Assembly (NCBI RefSeq): GCF_002943525.1
Contig: NZ_CP025394.1
Coordinates: forward strand, 3,782,001-3,846,000
Source of the DNA: Kitasatospora sp. MMS16-BH015
GTDB lineage: Bacteria > Actinomycetota > Actinomycetes > Streptomycetales > Streptomycetaceae
Reading direction: 5' to 3'
Length of the DNA: 64,000 nt
The notes under the pieces were generated by a model. The model saw nothing but the letters and a program-made list of their open reading frames with translations. It was not told the DNA's origin and ran no database searches. Every line of letters starts with the position of its first letter. The first letter of the stretch is position 1. Shown piece by piece: positions 16,518-27,524 of the stretch. The translations under genes were made by a program, and so were the position numbers.

Positions 16518-16554
16518 GTTGCGATCACCAGCCGATCCGAACCGGAGGACCCGC

Positions 16555-17037
16555 ATGTCCGACTCACCGTCAGCTGACGCATCCTCAGTACAGCTGCTCA
16601 CCGACCGCGTTGCCGTGATCGAGACGGTGGACGCGATCTTCGACACCTGTGACGCCAAGGACTGGGCCGCCAACCAGGCGCTCTTCGCCGACAAGGTCAC
16701 CGTCGACTTCACCAGCCTGGCCGGCGGCGAGCCCGCCGAGGTCACCGCCGCCCAGCTGGTGGACGGCTGGCGGGCCGGCCTGCACGCGAAGAAGCAGAGC
16801 TTCCACCTGGTCGGCCACCACCGCGTCACCCTCGACGGCGACACCGCCGAGGTCCACGCCAAGGGCTACGCCCACAACCTGCTCGCCGCCGAGCTCGGCG
16901 GCGGCATGTGGGAGGTCTGGGGCAACTACGCCTTCACCCTCACCCGCACCCCGGGCGGCTGGAAGGCCACCGCGATGACCTTCACCGCCCAGCACACCCG
17001 CGGCGACGAGGCCGTCCGCACCCACCTGCTGCCCTGA
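16555..17037 (+). CDS. SnoaL-like / NTF2-fold protein
   Basis: This encodes 160 residues from ATG 16555 with GGAGGAC at the right distance. IETVDAIFDTCDAKDWAANQ, VTVDFTSLAGGEPAE, FHLVGHHRVTLDGDTAEVHAK and the C-terminal WKATAMTFTAQHTRGDE show the cone-shaped NTF2 fold used by SnoaL-type cyclases, isomerases and many small-molecule binding proteins. Conserved Asp and His residues could form the pocket, but no reaction can be named. It follows the TetR gene and may act with the SDR on the same compound. Confidence 0.85.
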   Translation: MSDSPSADASSVQLLTDRVAVIETVDAIFDTCDAKDWAANQALFADKVTVDFTSLAGGEPAEVTAAQLVDGWRAGLHAKKQSFHLVGHHRVTLDGDTAEVHAKGYAHNLLAAELGGGMWEVWGNYAFTLTRTPGGWKATAMTFTAQHTRGDEAVRTHLLP

Positions 17038-17053
17038 GCCCCGCAGGAACGAG

Positions 17054-17088
17054 CTCGGCCCCGCGCCTACCCGAGGCGCGGGGCCGAG
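17054..17088. terminator. bidirectional hairpin between SnoaL-like gene and tRNA-Thr
   Basis: A perfect 14-bp GC stem (CTCGGCCCCGCGCC, 17054-17067, with 17075-17088) encloses a 7-base loop. It serves the rightward SnoaL-like gene and the leftward tRNA. There is no T-run, as is usual in streptomycetes. Confidence 0.85.
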
Positions 17089-17098
17089 CGTCGTGCCG

Positions 17099-17175
17099 TG
17101 GAGCCCCCTGTCGGATTCGAACCGACGACCACCTGTTTACAAGACAGGTGCTCTGGCCAGCTGAGCTAAGGAGGC
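17099..17175 (-). tRNA. tRNA-Thr (anticodon TGT)
   Basis: On the minus strand the acceptor arms GCCTCCT and AGGGGGC pair, with T as discriminator and an encoded CCA (17101-17099). The D arm is TTAGCTCAGCTGGCCAGAGC. The anticodon arm CCTGT-CTTGTAA-ACAGG gives anticodon TGT, which reads ACA and probably other ACN codons. The T arm has GTTCGAATCC. All arms fold without mismatch apart from one G-T pair in the acceptor. No integrated element is attached here. Confidence 0.96.
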
Positions 17176-17372
17176 ACGGTGACCGTCCGCGGCGGACCAC
17201 GGCGGCACCGGAGCGCAGTCTACCGGGCTGGGGCGGGGTGGTGCAGGCAGATCCCGCGGAGTGATCGCCGGGGCGGGGCGGCCGGTCGTGACCGGAACGA
17301 TGCCGAAAAACCGGGAGCGGGGGCTGACAAGGCCCGGGGCGGGAGGTAGCGTCGCGGGGAGCTGTCGTCTGC

Positions 17373-17388
17373 AGTGGTACAGACCACT
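17373..17388. promoter_or_regulatory. DasR-like operator upstream of msiK
   Basis: AGTGGTACAGACCACT matches the DasR-responsive (dre) consensus A(C/G)TGGTCTAGACCA(C/G)T except for the two central bases at positions 7-8. Its arms AGTGGT and ACCACT are perfect inverted copies. It lies 77 bases before the msiK start. DasR is the GntR-type regulator of N-acetylglucosamine uptake, and MsiK energises such importers, so the site is functionally sensible. Confidence 0.6.
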
Positions 17389-17464
17389 CGCGGGCGGCGG
17401 TGGACAATCCCACCCTTTACTCGGATCGTCCGGCACGTTCCTGCCGGTGAAGGAGAGCACAGCC

Positions 17465-18556
<1,092 letters not shown>

Positions 18557-18564
18557 CGCAGGCC

Positions 18565-18606
18565 GGGTCGCGGGGTGCACGGACGAGACCGTGCACCCCG
18601 CGACCC
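18565..18606. terminator. msiK terminator
   Basis: A perfect 18-bp stem (18565-18582 with 18589-18606) encloses a 6-base loop, starting 8 bases after the msiK stop. It is one of the strongest hairpins in the window. Confidence 0.92.
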
Positions 18607-18718
18607 GCAGCGGCGTTCACCCGTACGTCAACACGGTGGAGGGATAAACCGGGACACGCCTCACTCAATGGTGTAACGGAGTGCATCCGGGGCCCCACCC
18701 ACCGCTACTCTCCTGAGC

Positions 18719-19156
18719 GTGAACCAGCTCGTACGCCGCATCGGCCAGACCGTCGCCCTCACGCTGCCCGTGGTCCTGGTGACCACCGGTACCCTCGCCG
18801 TCACCCGCGTCCCGTGGGCACCGCCGACCGGGCTCGACCAGCAGGTGGTCGCCGCCTCCAGCGGGGCCGGCACCATCGGCCGCACCACCACCCCGAGCAA
18901 CACCCAGGGCCTCGCCCCGCAGGACGCCCTCCGGGTGGACGCGATGGACGAGCTGCGCGACCACAACCCGGGCACCGCCCTCGACCTGGTCGAGCGCACC
19001 ATGCGCGAGAACCCCGCCCTCACCCCGTACTGCACCTCGATCGTGGCCGACCTCGGCCGCGCCGCCGTGCGCAAGTACCAGGGCGACGTGCAGCGGGCCC
19101 GCTCCTTCGCCCGCCCGGTCTGCGACGGCTCCTTCGCCAACGGCGTGACCGGCTGA
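18719..19156 (+). CDS. small exported or membrane-anchored protein
   Basis: This encodes 145 residues from GTG 18719. Residues 8-30 (IGQTVALTLPVVLVTTGTLA) form a signal anchor or signal peptide. The outside part is Ala/Thr-rich, then helical (LAPQDALRVDAMDELRDHNPG, ALDLVERTMRENPAL) with two Cys (YCTSIV and RPVCDG) that could pair. No domain is recognised. No ribosome site precedes the GTG, while TACTCT lies about 12 bases upstream, so a leaderless transcript is plausible. It is rightward between msiK and the nucleotidyltransferase gene. Confidence 0.72.
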   Translation: MNQLVRRIGQTVALTLPVVLVTTGTLAVTRVPWAPPTGLDQQVVAASSGAGTIGRTTTPSNTQGLAPQDALRVDAMDELRDHNPGTALDLVERTMRENPALTPYCTSIVADLGRAAVRKYQGDVQRARSFARPVCDGSFANGVTG

Positions 19157-19211
19157 CCGGTCCTCGCCGAGCGGCCCGGCCGCGGCCCGCGGGGACCCTA
19201 TTGTTCTCGCT

Positions 19212-19982
19212 ATGACCGATTCGACGAGCCCGACCAGCCGTCCCGCCACCGCCCCCCCGGCCGTCACCCAGGCGGTGATCCTGGCCGGCGGCCAGGGCTC
19301 CAGGCTGCGCCCGTACACCGACGACCGCCCGAAGCCGCTGGTCGAGATCCCCGGCACGGGGACGCCGATCGTCGGGCACCAGCTCGCCTGGCTCGCCGAG
19401 GAGGGCGTCACCGACGCCGTGATCTCCTGCGGCCACCTGGCCGAGGTGCTCCAGGAGTGGCTCGACAAGACCGACCTGCCGCTCAACGTCCGCACGGTCG
19501 TCGAGACCGAGCCGCTCGGCCGGGGCGGCGGGCTCAAGCACGCCTCCCGGGCGCTGCCCCGCCCCGAGGAGCCCTGGTACGCCACCAACGGCGACATCTG
19601 GACCCGCTTCTCGCTGCGCGACATGGCCGCCTTCCACCACGAGCGGGACGCCGTGGCGACGCTGGCCCTGGCCCGGCCCCGGATCCCCTGGGGCGCCGTG
19701 GAGACCGACCAGTTCGGCAACGTCCTCGACTTCATCGAGGCCCCGCCCTCGCCCTTCCTGATCAACGCCGGCCTGTACGTCTTCGGCCCGGCCTTCCGCG
19801 AGCTGCTGCCGGACGTGGGCGACCACGAGCGCACCACCTTCCCCCAGCTCGCCCGCAGCAAGCAGCTGGCCGGCTACCAGCTCCCGCAGGGCTGCTACTG
19901 GCGCGCGATCGACACCGCCAAGGACCTCACCGAGGCCGCCAAGGAGCTCGCCTCCGGCGCCGGCCGCGCCACCGTGGCCTGA
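19212..19982 (+). CDS. NDP-sugar pyrophosphorylase-type nucleotidyltransferase
   Basis: This encodes 256 residues from ATG 19212. The N-terminal signature AVILAGGQGSRLRPYTDDRPKP is the pyrophosphate-binding loop with the activating Arg and Lys of sugar-1-phosphate nucleotidyltransferases. The metal Asp lies in YATNGDIWTRFS, and FLINAGLYVFGPAFRELL is the sugar-binding segment. It lacks the C-terminal left-handed beta-helix of GlmU or GlgC and so is the short type that activates mannose, glucose or similar sugars. The sugar cannot be fixed. A terminator follows at 20017. Confidence 0.9.
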   Translation: MTDSTSPTSRPATAPPAVTQAVILAGGQGSRLRPYTDDRPKPLVEIPGTGTPIVGHQLAWLAEEGVTDAVISCGHLAEVLQEWLDKTDLPLNVRTVVETEPLGRGGGLKHASRALPRPEEPWYATNGDIWTRFSLRDMAAFHHERDAVATLALARPRIPWGAVETDQFGNVLDFIEAPPSPFLINAGLYVFGPAFRELLPDVGDHERTTFPQLARSKQLAGYQLPQGCYWRAIDTAKDLTEAAKELASGAGRATVA

Positions 19983-20016
19983 CCAGGAGTCAGAAGGACC
20001 GAGGCTCAGAACGACC

Positions 20017-20048
20017 GAAGGGCTGGACGCCTGAGCGTCCAGCCCTTC
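20017..20048. terminator. terminator between nucleotidyltransferase and doxX genes
   Basis: GAAGGGCTGGACGC (20017-20030) pairs perfectly with 20035-20048 across a 4-base loop. It lies between convergent genes and probably serves both. Confidence 0.9.
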
Positions 20049-20066
20049 TCGGTGCCTACGGCCGGG

Positions 20067-21704
20067 TCAGACCGCCCCGGCCGGGTGGGCGGGCCCCTCC
20101 GGGGCCGCCAGGCCCAGCAGCGGGGCGCTGCCGAGCACTCCGCCGATCAGCCCGGGGCTGCTCGGCGAGCCGGGCTTGCTGGGCGAGGTGCTGCCCGGCG
20201 AGCCGGTGTGGCCGGAGCCCGAGGAGCCGGTGGTGCTGCCCGAGGAGGTGGAGCCGGTGGAGGAGGAGCCGGAGCTCTTCTCCGCCTTGGGGCTCTGGTG
20301 CGCCTTCGGGCTGTGGCTGGCGCTCGGGCTGGGCGAGGCCGCCGGGGAGGGCGGCGCGCTGGGCGTGGCCGAGGGGGCGGTGCTCGGGGTGGCCGACTGG
20401 GACGGCCCGTTGCTCGGCCAGACCGGGGAGCCGTAGTCGGTCGGCGGCTTGGCCGGGCCGGGGCTGGTCCGCCCGCCGGTGCGGACGGCCGCACCGAGCA
20501 TCGACCCGGTCAGCATGGTGAGCCCCACCACCACGGTGGTGACGACCAGGCCGCGCCGCAGCACCCGCCGCCGGAGCGCGGCCGGAGCGCCGTCCCCGTA
20601 CCGGCGCCAGGCCTCCAGCGCGATCCGCCCGTCCAGCGAGCCGAACGGCGCGCCGGCGATCAGCAGCGGGCTCCAGGCCGCCAGGAAGATCAGGTCGGGG
20701 GTGTCGTAGACCGGCACCGTCCGCCAGCTGACGGTGAAGAGCAGCGCGGCCGAGAGCAGCATCGCCGCCCCGGCGGCCACCCGCTGCCAGAGGCCGAGGA
20801 TCGACAGCACGCCGACCACGACCTCGGTGAAGGCCACGCCGAGCCCCGCCCCGACCGGGTGGGCCATGGCGAAGTCCAGCAGCGGCTGGGCCACCCGCCA
20901 GGGGTGCAGCGAGCCGAGCCAGCGCATCATCGAGCCGCGGTCGCCGCCGTCGAAGTACACCGGGTCGCACAGCTTGCTGAACCCGGCGTAGACCGAGAGC
21001 GAGCCGAGCACCACCCGCAGCGGCAGCAGCACCAGGCCCAGGTCGACCTTCCGACCGGGGTACCAGGCGTGCTTGGAGTCGCCGGCCGTGACCTCCGGCA
21101 GCTCCCCGCTGGGCGCCCAGGGCTCCGCCCCGGGGCGCCGCCCGCCGACCGGCGCGAGCGTGCCGGCCGGCTCGGCCGGATCGCCCGGGGGCGGCCCGGA
21201 CTGCCGGGGCACGGCCTGGCCGCGCCCGGGCGCGGCCGGGGCCTGCGCCGGGAGCTGCTGGGTGTCCTCCAGGCCGACCGGCGCGGCGGGCGCGGGCACG
21301 GTGCCCCGCCGGACGGCCTCGAGCAGCTGGGTGGCCGCGAGGTCGCCGGGGGCCGCCTGCCCGGTCCAGGTGACGGTGGTGACCCGGCCCTTGCGCCGCG
21401 GCGTGCCCAGGGCGGTGCCCGCGACACCGGCCAGCGCGGGCAGCTGGGCGCTGTCCACCACCACCTGCGGGGTGACCAGCGGCCGGGCGGCGAAGCTCTG
21501 CATGCCGTACGGGTCGCCGAAGGCGGCACCGGCCGGGGCGTCGATCAGCGGGGCCACCGGGGTGGCGAGCCTGATCTTGAAGCTGGCCTGGGTGCTGCTC
21601 AGCTTCGCCGGGTCGGACGGGACCTTGACCGTGTTGAGGCCGGGGTCGGAGTCTATCCCCGCCGGGCCGCCCCGCCCGGGGCGCCGAGGTGTTCTGGTGT
21701 CCAC
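20067..21704 (-). CDS. DoxX-family membrane protein with long disordered ends
   Basis: This encodes 545 residues from GTG 21704. Residues about 1-210 are cytosolic and Pro/Ala-rich without a known domain, but include an ordered-looking start (FKIRLATPVAPLIDAPAGAA). Residues about 215-375 contain the DoxX four-helix bundle: VLGSLSVYAGFSKLCDPVYF, VGAGLGVAFTEVVVGVLSIL and AAWSPLLIAGAPFGSLDGR. A fifth helix near 410 leads to a Ser/Gly/Thr-rich outer tail of about 120 residues. DoxX proteins are quinone or redox membrane proteins of varied role. The terminator at 20017-20048 lies downstream. Confidence 0.85.
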   Translation of the reverse strand: MDTRTPRRPGRGGPAGIDSDPGLNTVKVPSDPAKLSSTQASFKIRLATPVAPLIDAPAGAAFGDPYGMQSFAARPLVTPQVVVDSAQLPALAGVAGTALGTPRRKGRVTTVTWTGQAAPGDLAATQLLEAVRRGTVPAPAAPVGLEDTQQLPAQAPAAPGRGQAVPRQSGPPPGDPAEPAGTLAPVGGRRPGAEPWAPSGELPEVTAGDSKHAWYPGRKVDLGLVLLPLRVVLGSLSVYAGFSKLCDPVYFDGGDRGSMMRWLGSLHPWRVAQPLLDFAMAHPVGAGLGVAFTEVVVGVLSILGLWQRVAAGAAMLLSAALLFTVSWRTVPVYDTPDLIFLAAWSPLLIAGAPFGSLDGRIALEAWRRYGDGAPAALRRRVLRRGLVVTTVVVGLTMLTGSMLGAAVRTGGRTSPGPAKPPTDYGSPVWPSNGPSQSATPSTAPSATPSAPPSPAASPSPSASHSPKAHQSPKAEKSSGSSSTGSTSSGSTTGSSGSGHTGSPGSTSPSKPGSPSSPGLIGGVLGSAPLLGLAAPEGPAHPAGAV

Positions 21705-21789
21705 ACCCGTCTAACCGGGTGACGCCCGGTTAGGACACTCTCCCGGGTGGATTCCCGGCGGAGATTGAAGTGATCATGCGCAAACCGAA

Positions 21790-21837
21790 CGAGACCGACC
21801 GAGCCTGACCAGGCCCGATCGGTCTCGCTTCGGATTG
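21790..21837. terminator. hairpin downstream of the RNA methyltransferase gene
   Basis: CGAGACCGA (21790-21798) pairs with TCGGTCTCG (21829-21837), with a further partial inner stem. It is 22 bases past the methyltransferase stop and upstream of the doxX start. Confidence 0.65.
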
Positions 21838-21859
21838 CGCTCCCGGATGTGCTCCGGGA

Positions 21860-22858
21860 TCAGTCGCGGGCGGCGGCCCGCAGGCGGGCGGCCTCGTACA
21901 GCACGATGCCCGCCGCGACACCGGCGTTGAGCGACTCGGTCAGCCCGGACATCGGGATCCGGACCCGCATGTCGCAGGTCTCGGCGACGAGCCGGGAGAG
22001 GCCCTTGCCCTCGGAGCCGGCCACGATCACGACCGGCCCGGCCAGCAGCTCCAGGTCGCCGATCTCGGCCTCGCCGTCGGCGGCCAGGCCGACGACCATC
22101 AGACCGGCCTTCTGGTACGACTCCAGGGTGCGGGTCAGGTTGGTGGCCCGGGCCACGGGGAGGCGGGCGGCGGCGCCGGAGGAGGTCTTCCAGGCACCGG
22201 CGGTCATGCCGGCCGCGCGGCGCTCGGGGATGACCACGCCGTGCGCGCCGAAGGCGGCGGCCGAACGGACCACGGCACCGAGGTTGCGCGAGTCGGTGAC
22301 CCCGTCGAGGGCGATGATCAGCGCGTCCTCGTTGTTGTCGGCCGCGTCGGCGATCAGGTCGTCCGGGTGCGCGTACTCGTACGGCGGCACCTGGAGCACC
22401 AGGCCCTGGTGGTTCATGTTGCCGGTCATGTTGTCCAGCTGGACGCGCGGCGCCTCCATCAGCGGGACACCGCGCTCGGTGGCCGCCTGGAGGGCCTCCC
22501 GGGTGCGGTCGTCGGTGTCGATGAACTGCTGGACGTACAGGGCGGTGGCGGGCACGTCGCCGCGCAGCGCCTCGACCACCGAGTTGCGGCCGAAGACCAG
22601 CTCGGCCGAGCCCGCGCCACCGCGGCCGCCGCGGCCGCCGGCGCCGGCGCGCCGCATGCCGGCCCGCGACTTGGCGTCCATCTCGCGCTTGACGGCCGCG
22701 TTGGCCTGGCGCTGCTTGATGTGGCCCTTGCGCGCGGAGGCCGGCGGCGTCGGGCCCTTGCCCTGGAGCGCCTTCCGGCTGTGGCCGCCCGTCCCGACAC
22801 TCGCGCCCTTCTTCGATCCGGGGTTGCGTCGGTTCCTACGCTGGCTGTTGCCGGCCAT
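21860..22858 (-). CDS. rlmB: SpoU/TrmH-family rRNA 2'-O-methyltransferase (RlmB-like)
   Basis: This encodes 332 residues from ATG 22858. Residues 1-85 are a basic, Gly/Arg-rich extension (MAGNSQRRNRRNPGSKKGAS). Next comes the SpoU substrate-binding domain (FGRNSVVEALRGDVPATALYV), then the knotted methyltransferase: DGVTDSRNLGAVVRSAAAFG (motif 1), AGPVVIVAGSEGKGLSRLV (motif 2) and IPMSGLTESLNAGVAAGIVLYE (motif 3). It transfers a methyl group from SAM to a ribose of 23S rRNA, by homology G2251 in E. coli numbering. It lies 115 bases downstream of cysS and is probably co-expressed with it. Confidence 0.92.
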   Translation of the reverse strand: MAGNSQRRNRRNPGSKKGASVGTGGHSRKALQGKGPTPPASARKGHIKQRQANAAVKREMDAKSRAGMRRAGAGGRGGRGGAGSAELVFGRNSVVEALRGDVPATALYVQQFIDTDDRTREALQAATERGVPLMEAPRVQLDNMTGNMNHQGLVLQVPPYEYAHPDDLIADAADNNEDALIIALDGVTDSRNLGAVVRSAAAFGAHGVVIPERRAAGMTAGAWKTSSGAAARLPVARATNLTRTLESYQKAGLMVVGLAADGEAEIGDLELLAGPVVIVAGSEGKGLSRLVAETCDMRVRIPMSGLTESLNAGVAAGIVLYEAARLRAAARD

Positions 22859-22929
22859 GCCTGTACTTCCTGTCTGTCCGTCACACCCGACGACCGGACG
22901 GCCTCAGGCATGCTCTGCGTCATGCGGAT

Positions 22930-22953
22930 GGGCCGCACCTACCGGTGCGGCCC
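22930..22953. terminator. hairpin after cysS
   Basis: GGGCCGCACC (22930-22939) pairs perfectly with 22944-22953 across a TACC loop, 20 bases beyond the cysS stop. Confidence 0.8.
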
Positions 22954-22973
22954 ACCCTCACCCCTGTGCGGGG

Positions 22974-24368
<1,395 letters not shown>

Positions 24369-24394
24369 AGCGTCAAGCGTAGTGGGCCCCGGGG

Positions 24395-24427
24395 GGTGCC
24401 CCGCCACCTTTTCCGGGGCGGGGCACC
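24395..24427. terminator. terminator after the PPOX gene
   Basis: GGTGCCCCGCC (24395-24405) pairs with GGCGGGGCACC (24417-24427) over an 11-base, T-rich loop, 22 bases past the stop of the leftward PPOX-class gene. Confidence 0.82.
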
Positions 24428-24449
24428 GACTTCTTCCCTTTACCGGTCG

Positions 24450-24842
24450 TCAGTTCATGCCGACGACCTTGCGCGGAGTGACCCGGCAGACCACCCGGAC
24501 GTCCTCGGGCCCGTCGTTCTGGTAGTCGTGGCCCAGGTACTTGCGGGAGAGCTCGTCGATCAGCTCCCGGCCGCCCTCGGTGGTCATCTCCACCTCGCCG
24601 CGCACCTCCACGTAGGTGTAGGGCGTCTCCGGCGGGTTGACCACGACCGAGACCCGCGGGTCCCGCGCCATGTTGAGGTGCTTGCGGCGGCCTTGGACGG
24701 TGGAGAACAGCACGTCCTCCCCGTCCCGCTTGACCCAGACCACGGAGGCCTGCGGGCTGCCGTCCGGCTGGATGGTGGAGACCACCACGAAGCTCTTGTC
24801 GTCGAGCAGTGCCTTCGCCTTGTCGGAGAGTTGCGCGGCCAT
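24450..24842 (-). CDS. PPOX-class F420/FMN-dependent oxidoreductase
   Basis: This encodes 130 residues from ATG 24842 (GAGGG about 8 upstream). It has the split-barrel flavin-reductase fold of the pyridoxamine-phosphate-oxidase-like group: FVVVSTIQPDGSPQASVVWV, DVLFSTVQGRRKHLNMARDP with the cofactor-binding Arg/Lys, and YTYVEVRGEVEMT. The Streptomyces members of this short type often bind F420. The substrate is unknown. It lies between cysS and ispF on the same strand with its own terminator. Confidence 0.88.
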   Translation of the reverse strand: MAAQLSDKAKALLDDKSFVVVSTIQPDGSPQASVVWVKRDGEDVLFSTVQGRRKHLNMARDPRVSVVVNPPETPYTYVEVRGEVEMTTEGGRELIDELSRKYLGHDYQNDGPEDVRVVCRVTPRKVVGMN

Positions 24843-24953
24843 GCGGGTGCCCTCTTCCACTCGGGCCGGCCCGGCGGCCGGCGGGTTCCGCCGACCACGC
24901 TAGCCACTGGGGGCCCACTGGCCGAGGGGCCGCGCCGCTCCCCCGAAAAGCCG

Positions 24954-25508
24954 TCAGACCTCGTACACCAGCGCGGTGGCCAGCGCGGCCAGCCCCTCCG
25001 CCCGGCCGGTCAGGCCCAGGCCGTCGGTGGTGGTGCCGGAGACCGCGACCGGCGCGCCGACGGCCGCCGAGAGCACGGCCTGGGCCTCCTCCCGGCGCTT
25101 GCCGACCTTCGGGCGGACCCCGATCACCTGGACCGAGACGTTGCCGATCTCGAAGCCCGCCGCGCGGACGATCCGGGCCGCCTCAGCCAGCAGCGTCACG
25201 CCGGAGGCCCCGGCCCACTCGGGGCGGTCGGTGCCGAAGTGCGCACCCAGGTCACCGATCCCGGCGGCCGAGAAGAGCGCGTCGCAGGCCGCGTGCGCGA
25301 CCACGTCGGCGTCCGAGTGCCCGGCCAGGCCGTACTCGGCCCCGGGCCACTCCAGGCCGGCCACCCAGAGCGGGCGCCCGGCCTCGAAGGCGTGCACGTC
25401 GGTGCCGATCCCCACCCGCGGGAGCGGCCCACGGGGAATCGGCGGGGTGCTCCCCGGCGTGTCGGCCGGCGCGTCGGTCGGGGTGTCGGTCGGGGTGTCA
25501 GAAGCCAT
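24954..25508 (-). CDS. ispF: 2-C-methyl-D-erythritol 2,4-cyclodiphosphate synthase
   Basis: This encodes 184 residues from ATG 25508, with a Thr/Pro-rich 28-residue N-terminal extension before the domain proper ([12 protein letters not shown]). The zinc site uses Asp and His of GTDVHAF and the His of the [13 protein letters not shown] segment. The family ends with [19 protein letters not shown]. It makes 2-C-methyl-D-erythritol 2,4-cyclodiphosphate in the MEP isoprenoid pathway. Its start overlaps the end of ispD by 11 bases, so the two are translated in concert. Confidence 0.96.
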   Translation of the reverse strand: MASDTPTDTPTDAPADTPGSTPPIPRGPLPRVGIGTDVHAFEAGRPLWVAGLEWPGAEYGLAGHSDADVVAHAACDALFSAAGIGDLGAHFGTDRPEWAGASGVTLLAEAARIVRAAGFEIGNVSVQVIGVRPKVGKRREEAQAVLSAAVGAPVAVSGTTTDGLGLTGRAEGLAALATALVYEV

Positions 25509-26280
25509 CGGAAGCCCTCCTCCGGGCGAGCACGGCCTCGGCGAGCACGAGGTCGAGCGGACGGGTCACCTTGAACGCCTCCTCGTGGCCGGGCACCACG
25601 ACCACCTGGCCGCCGTAGTGCTCGACCAGGCCGGCGTCGTCGGTGACCGGCGGCAGGGTGCCGACGGCCTCGTCGACCAGCGCCTTCTCGTGCACCTCGC
25701 CGAGCGTGGCGCGGCGGAAGCCCTGCGGGGTCTGCACCGCGCGCAGGCTCGCCCGGTCGGGCGTGTCGAGCACCGGCTCGGGCGCGCCGGGCTGCGGCAC
25801 CACGCGCTTGACGGTGTCGGCCAGCGGCACGCCCGGCACCACGGCCTGCGCCCCGGCCCGGACGGCGGCGGCCACCGCGTCCACCACGTCCACCGGCACC
25901 AGCGGGCGGGCGGCGTCGTGCACCAGCACCACCTCGAACTCGGCCGGCACCGCGGCCAGCCCGAGCCGCACCGACTCCTGGCGGGTCGCCCCGCCGGCCA
26001 CCACCCGGATGTCCTTGCCGTCCAGACCGTGGCTGTCCAGCAGCGCGGCGACCTCCGCCACGCCGTCGGCGGGGGCCGCCACCACGACCAGCCCGACCGC
26101 CCGGCTGCGGGCCAGCGCCCGGACGGCGTGCACCAGCAGCGGCACGCCCCCCAGTTCCCGCAGGGCCTTCGGGGCGCCCGGCCCCAGCCGCTCCCCTCGC
26201 CCGGCGGCGGGGACGACGGCTGCTGCGACTGCTGCTGAGGCGTTCAGGTTTCGCTCCTTCGGCGAGGTGGGTATGGCCAT
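25498..26280 (-). CDS. ispD: 2-C-methyl-D-erythritol 4-phosphate cytidylyltransferase
   Basis: This encodes 260 residues from ATG 26280. The nucleotide-binding loop is [19 protein letters not shown], followed by [18 protein letters not shown] and [17 protein letters not shown]. The C-terminal part has the catalytic QTPQGFRR and [16 protein letters not shown]. It couples CTP to MEP in the isoprenoid pathway. It stands upstream of ispF with an 11-base overlap and downstream of carD, the order found across actinobacteria. The interval to carD is about 270 bases, so ispDF may have its own promoter. Confidence 0.96.
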   Translation of the reverse strand: MAIPTSPKERNLNASAAVAAAVVPAAGRGERLGPGAPKALRELGGVPLLVHAVRALARSRAVGLVVVAAPADGVAEVAALLDSHGLDGKDIRVVAGGATRQESVRLGLAAVPAEFEVVLVHDAARPLVPVDVVDAVAAAVRAGAQAVVPGVPLADTVKRVVPQPGAPEPVLDTPDRASLRAVQTPQGFRRATLGEVHEKALVDEAVGTLPPVTDDAGLVEHYGGQVVVVPGHEEAFKVTRPLDLVLAEAVLARRRASDGF

Positions 26281-26441
26281 CTGTGCGTCACCCCGGGCCC
26301 CTTCCAACCCCCGTGGCGCGCGGGCAGTACGTCACAGGTGCGGGTGAGCCCGGTCAGCGGTGGGCCCGGCGAGCCCTCGGAGCGCACGGCACGGCTCCCG
26401 GGCAGCCGCCCGGGTATGCCGAAGCGCCCGGCATGACGACC

Positions 26442-26471
26442 CGTCACCTGACCTTACGCGACCAGGTGACG
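26442..26471. terminator. possible hairpin between carD and ispD
   Basis: CGTCACCTG (26442-26450) pairs with CAGGTGACG (26463-26471) over a 12-base loop, in the 273-bp gap after the carD stop. It may be a weak terminator or a dyad near an ispD promoter; nothing coding is seen in 26281-26553. Confidence 0.45.
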
Positions 26472-26553
26472 CACCGGCATCGGGCGCCTAGGCATGATGA
26501 TGAAAAGCGTGGACCGAAGCCCCCTCAGCGGGCGCTCCGGCCGGTACGCGGAC

Positions 26554-27036
26554 TCAGGAGGCCAAGACCTCGTCGAGCAGCGTCTCCGCCTTGTCCTCGT
26601 TGGTGTTCTCAGCGAGCGCGAGCTCGCTGACCAGGATCTGCCGAGCCTTGGCGAGCATGCGCTTCTCGCCGGCCGACAGGCCGCGCTCACGCTCACGACG
26701 CCACAGGTCGCGGACGACCTCGGCGACCTTGATGACGTCGCCGGAGGCCAGCTTCTCCAGGTTCGCCTTGTACCGGCGGGACCAGTTGGTGGGCTCCTCG
26801 GTGTACGGTGCACGAAGCACCTCGAAGACCCGGTCCAGACCGTCTTGGCCTACTACGTCACGCACGCCGACGAACTCGGCGTTCTCAGCGGGCACGCGGA
26901 GCGTCAAGTCTCCCTGCTGCACCTTCAGCACCAGGTAGGTCTTGTCCACACCCTTGATCTGGCGAATTTCGATGGCCTCGATCAGTGCGGCCCCGTGATG
27001 GGGGTAGACCACCGTGTCGCCAACCTTGAACGTCAT
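26554..27036 (-). CDS. carD: CarD-family transcription regulator
   Basis: This encodes 160 residues from ATG 27036 (AAGGGG about 12 upstream). The N-terminal Tudor-like RNA-polymerase-binding domain starts [21 protein letters not shown] and includes the beta-subunit contact region [17 protein letters not shown]. The C-terminal helical DNA-binding domain has the conserved Trp ([13 protein letters not shown]) that wedges at the upstream edge of the transcription bubble. CarD stabilises open complexes at many sigma-A promoters and is essential in mycobacteria. The length is as usual. Confidence 0.96.
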   Translation of the reverse strand: MTFKVGDTVVYPHHGAALIEAIEIRQIKGVDKTYLVLKVQQGDLTLRVPAENAEFVGVRDVVGQDGLDRVFEVLRAPYTEEPTNWSRRYKANLEKLASGDVIKVAEVVRDLWRRERERGLSAGEKRMLAKARQILVSELALAENTNEDKAETLLDEVLAS

Positions 27037-27524
27037 GTGACAGGACCCCTTCCGTGGCTTTCCAGAATAACACGCTTTTCAGTGTGTCCGAAGGGCGTTT
27101 TCGCAGGTCAGGGCCGGTCTCGGGGCTTGACAACCACCCCCATGGCGTGCTGCGGCCAAGGCCTCGCGAAGGCTTCCCGCAGGTGGGAGGTGGTACGGAC
27201 ACCTGACGAAACCTCTGGAAAGACTGCCGAAACCATGATTTGATCTTGAGTTTTTGCTCCACCCTCCGGCTGGATCCGGCCTCGATCGTTATCCGACCGC
27301 GTGACGGTGCTCACCCGACCCCTTCCGGCCCACCCGCCCCGGCAGCCGCGGCCGCCCGTCCGGGTACGTACCGGGACAGCCGTTCGAGTACGGCCCGGGC
27401 GCCGTCCGAGCGCCGTCCGGGGGCTCGGTGCGCGACACGGGGCCACCCCGTGAGAGCCGGATATGTGCGGTCGGTAACCTGAGCCGTGACCACCCGACCT
27501 GAGATCCAAGGAGAAGCCGCCGCC
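27037..27524. promoter_or_regulatory. divergent upstream region of carD and the lipoprotein gene
   Basis: This is about 490 bases without a gene. Two AT-richer islands (27060-27090 and 27205-27260) probably hold the leftward carD promoters; GTTATTC near 27068 on the minus strand resembles a -10 box. The right half, 27300-27480, is GC-rich and shows no clear element other than the purine-rich AAGGAGAAG ribosome site at 27510-27518. Confidence 0.4.

Noticed and set aside
17099..17175. tRNA-Thr as attachment site of an integrated element
   Set aside because: No integrase, repeat of the tRNA end or foreign genes lie next to it; the prophage uses the MFS gene.
24861..24953. Possible short gene between PPOX and ispF
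   Set aside because: No start with ribosome site and no coding bias in any frame.
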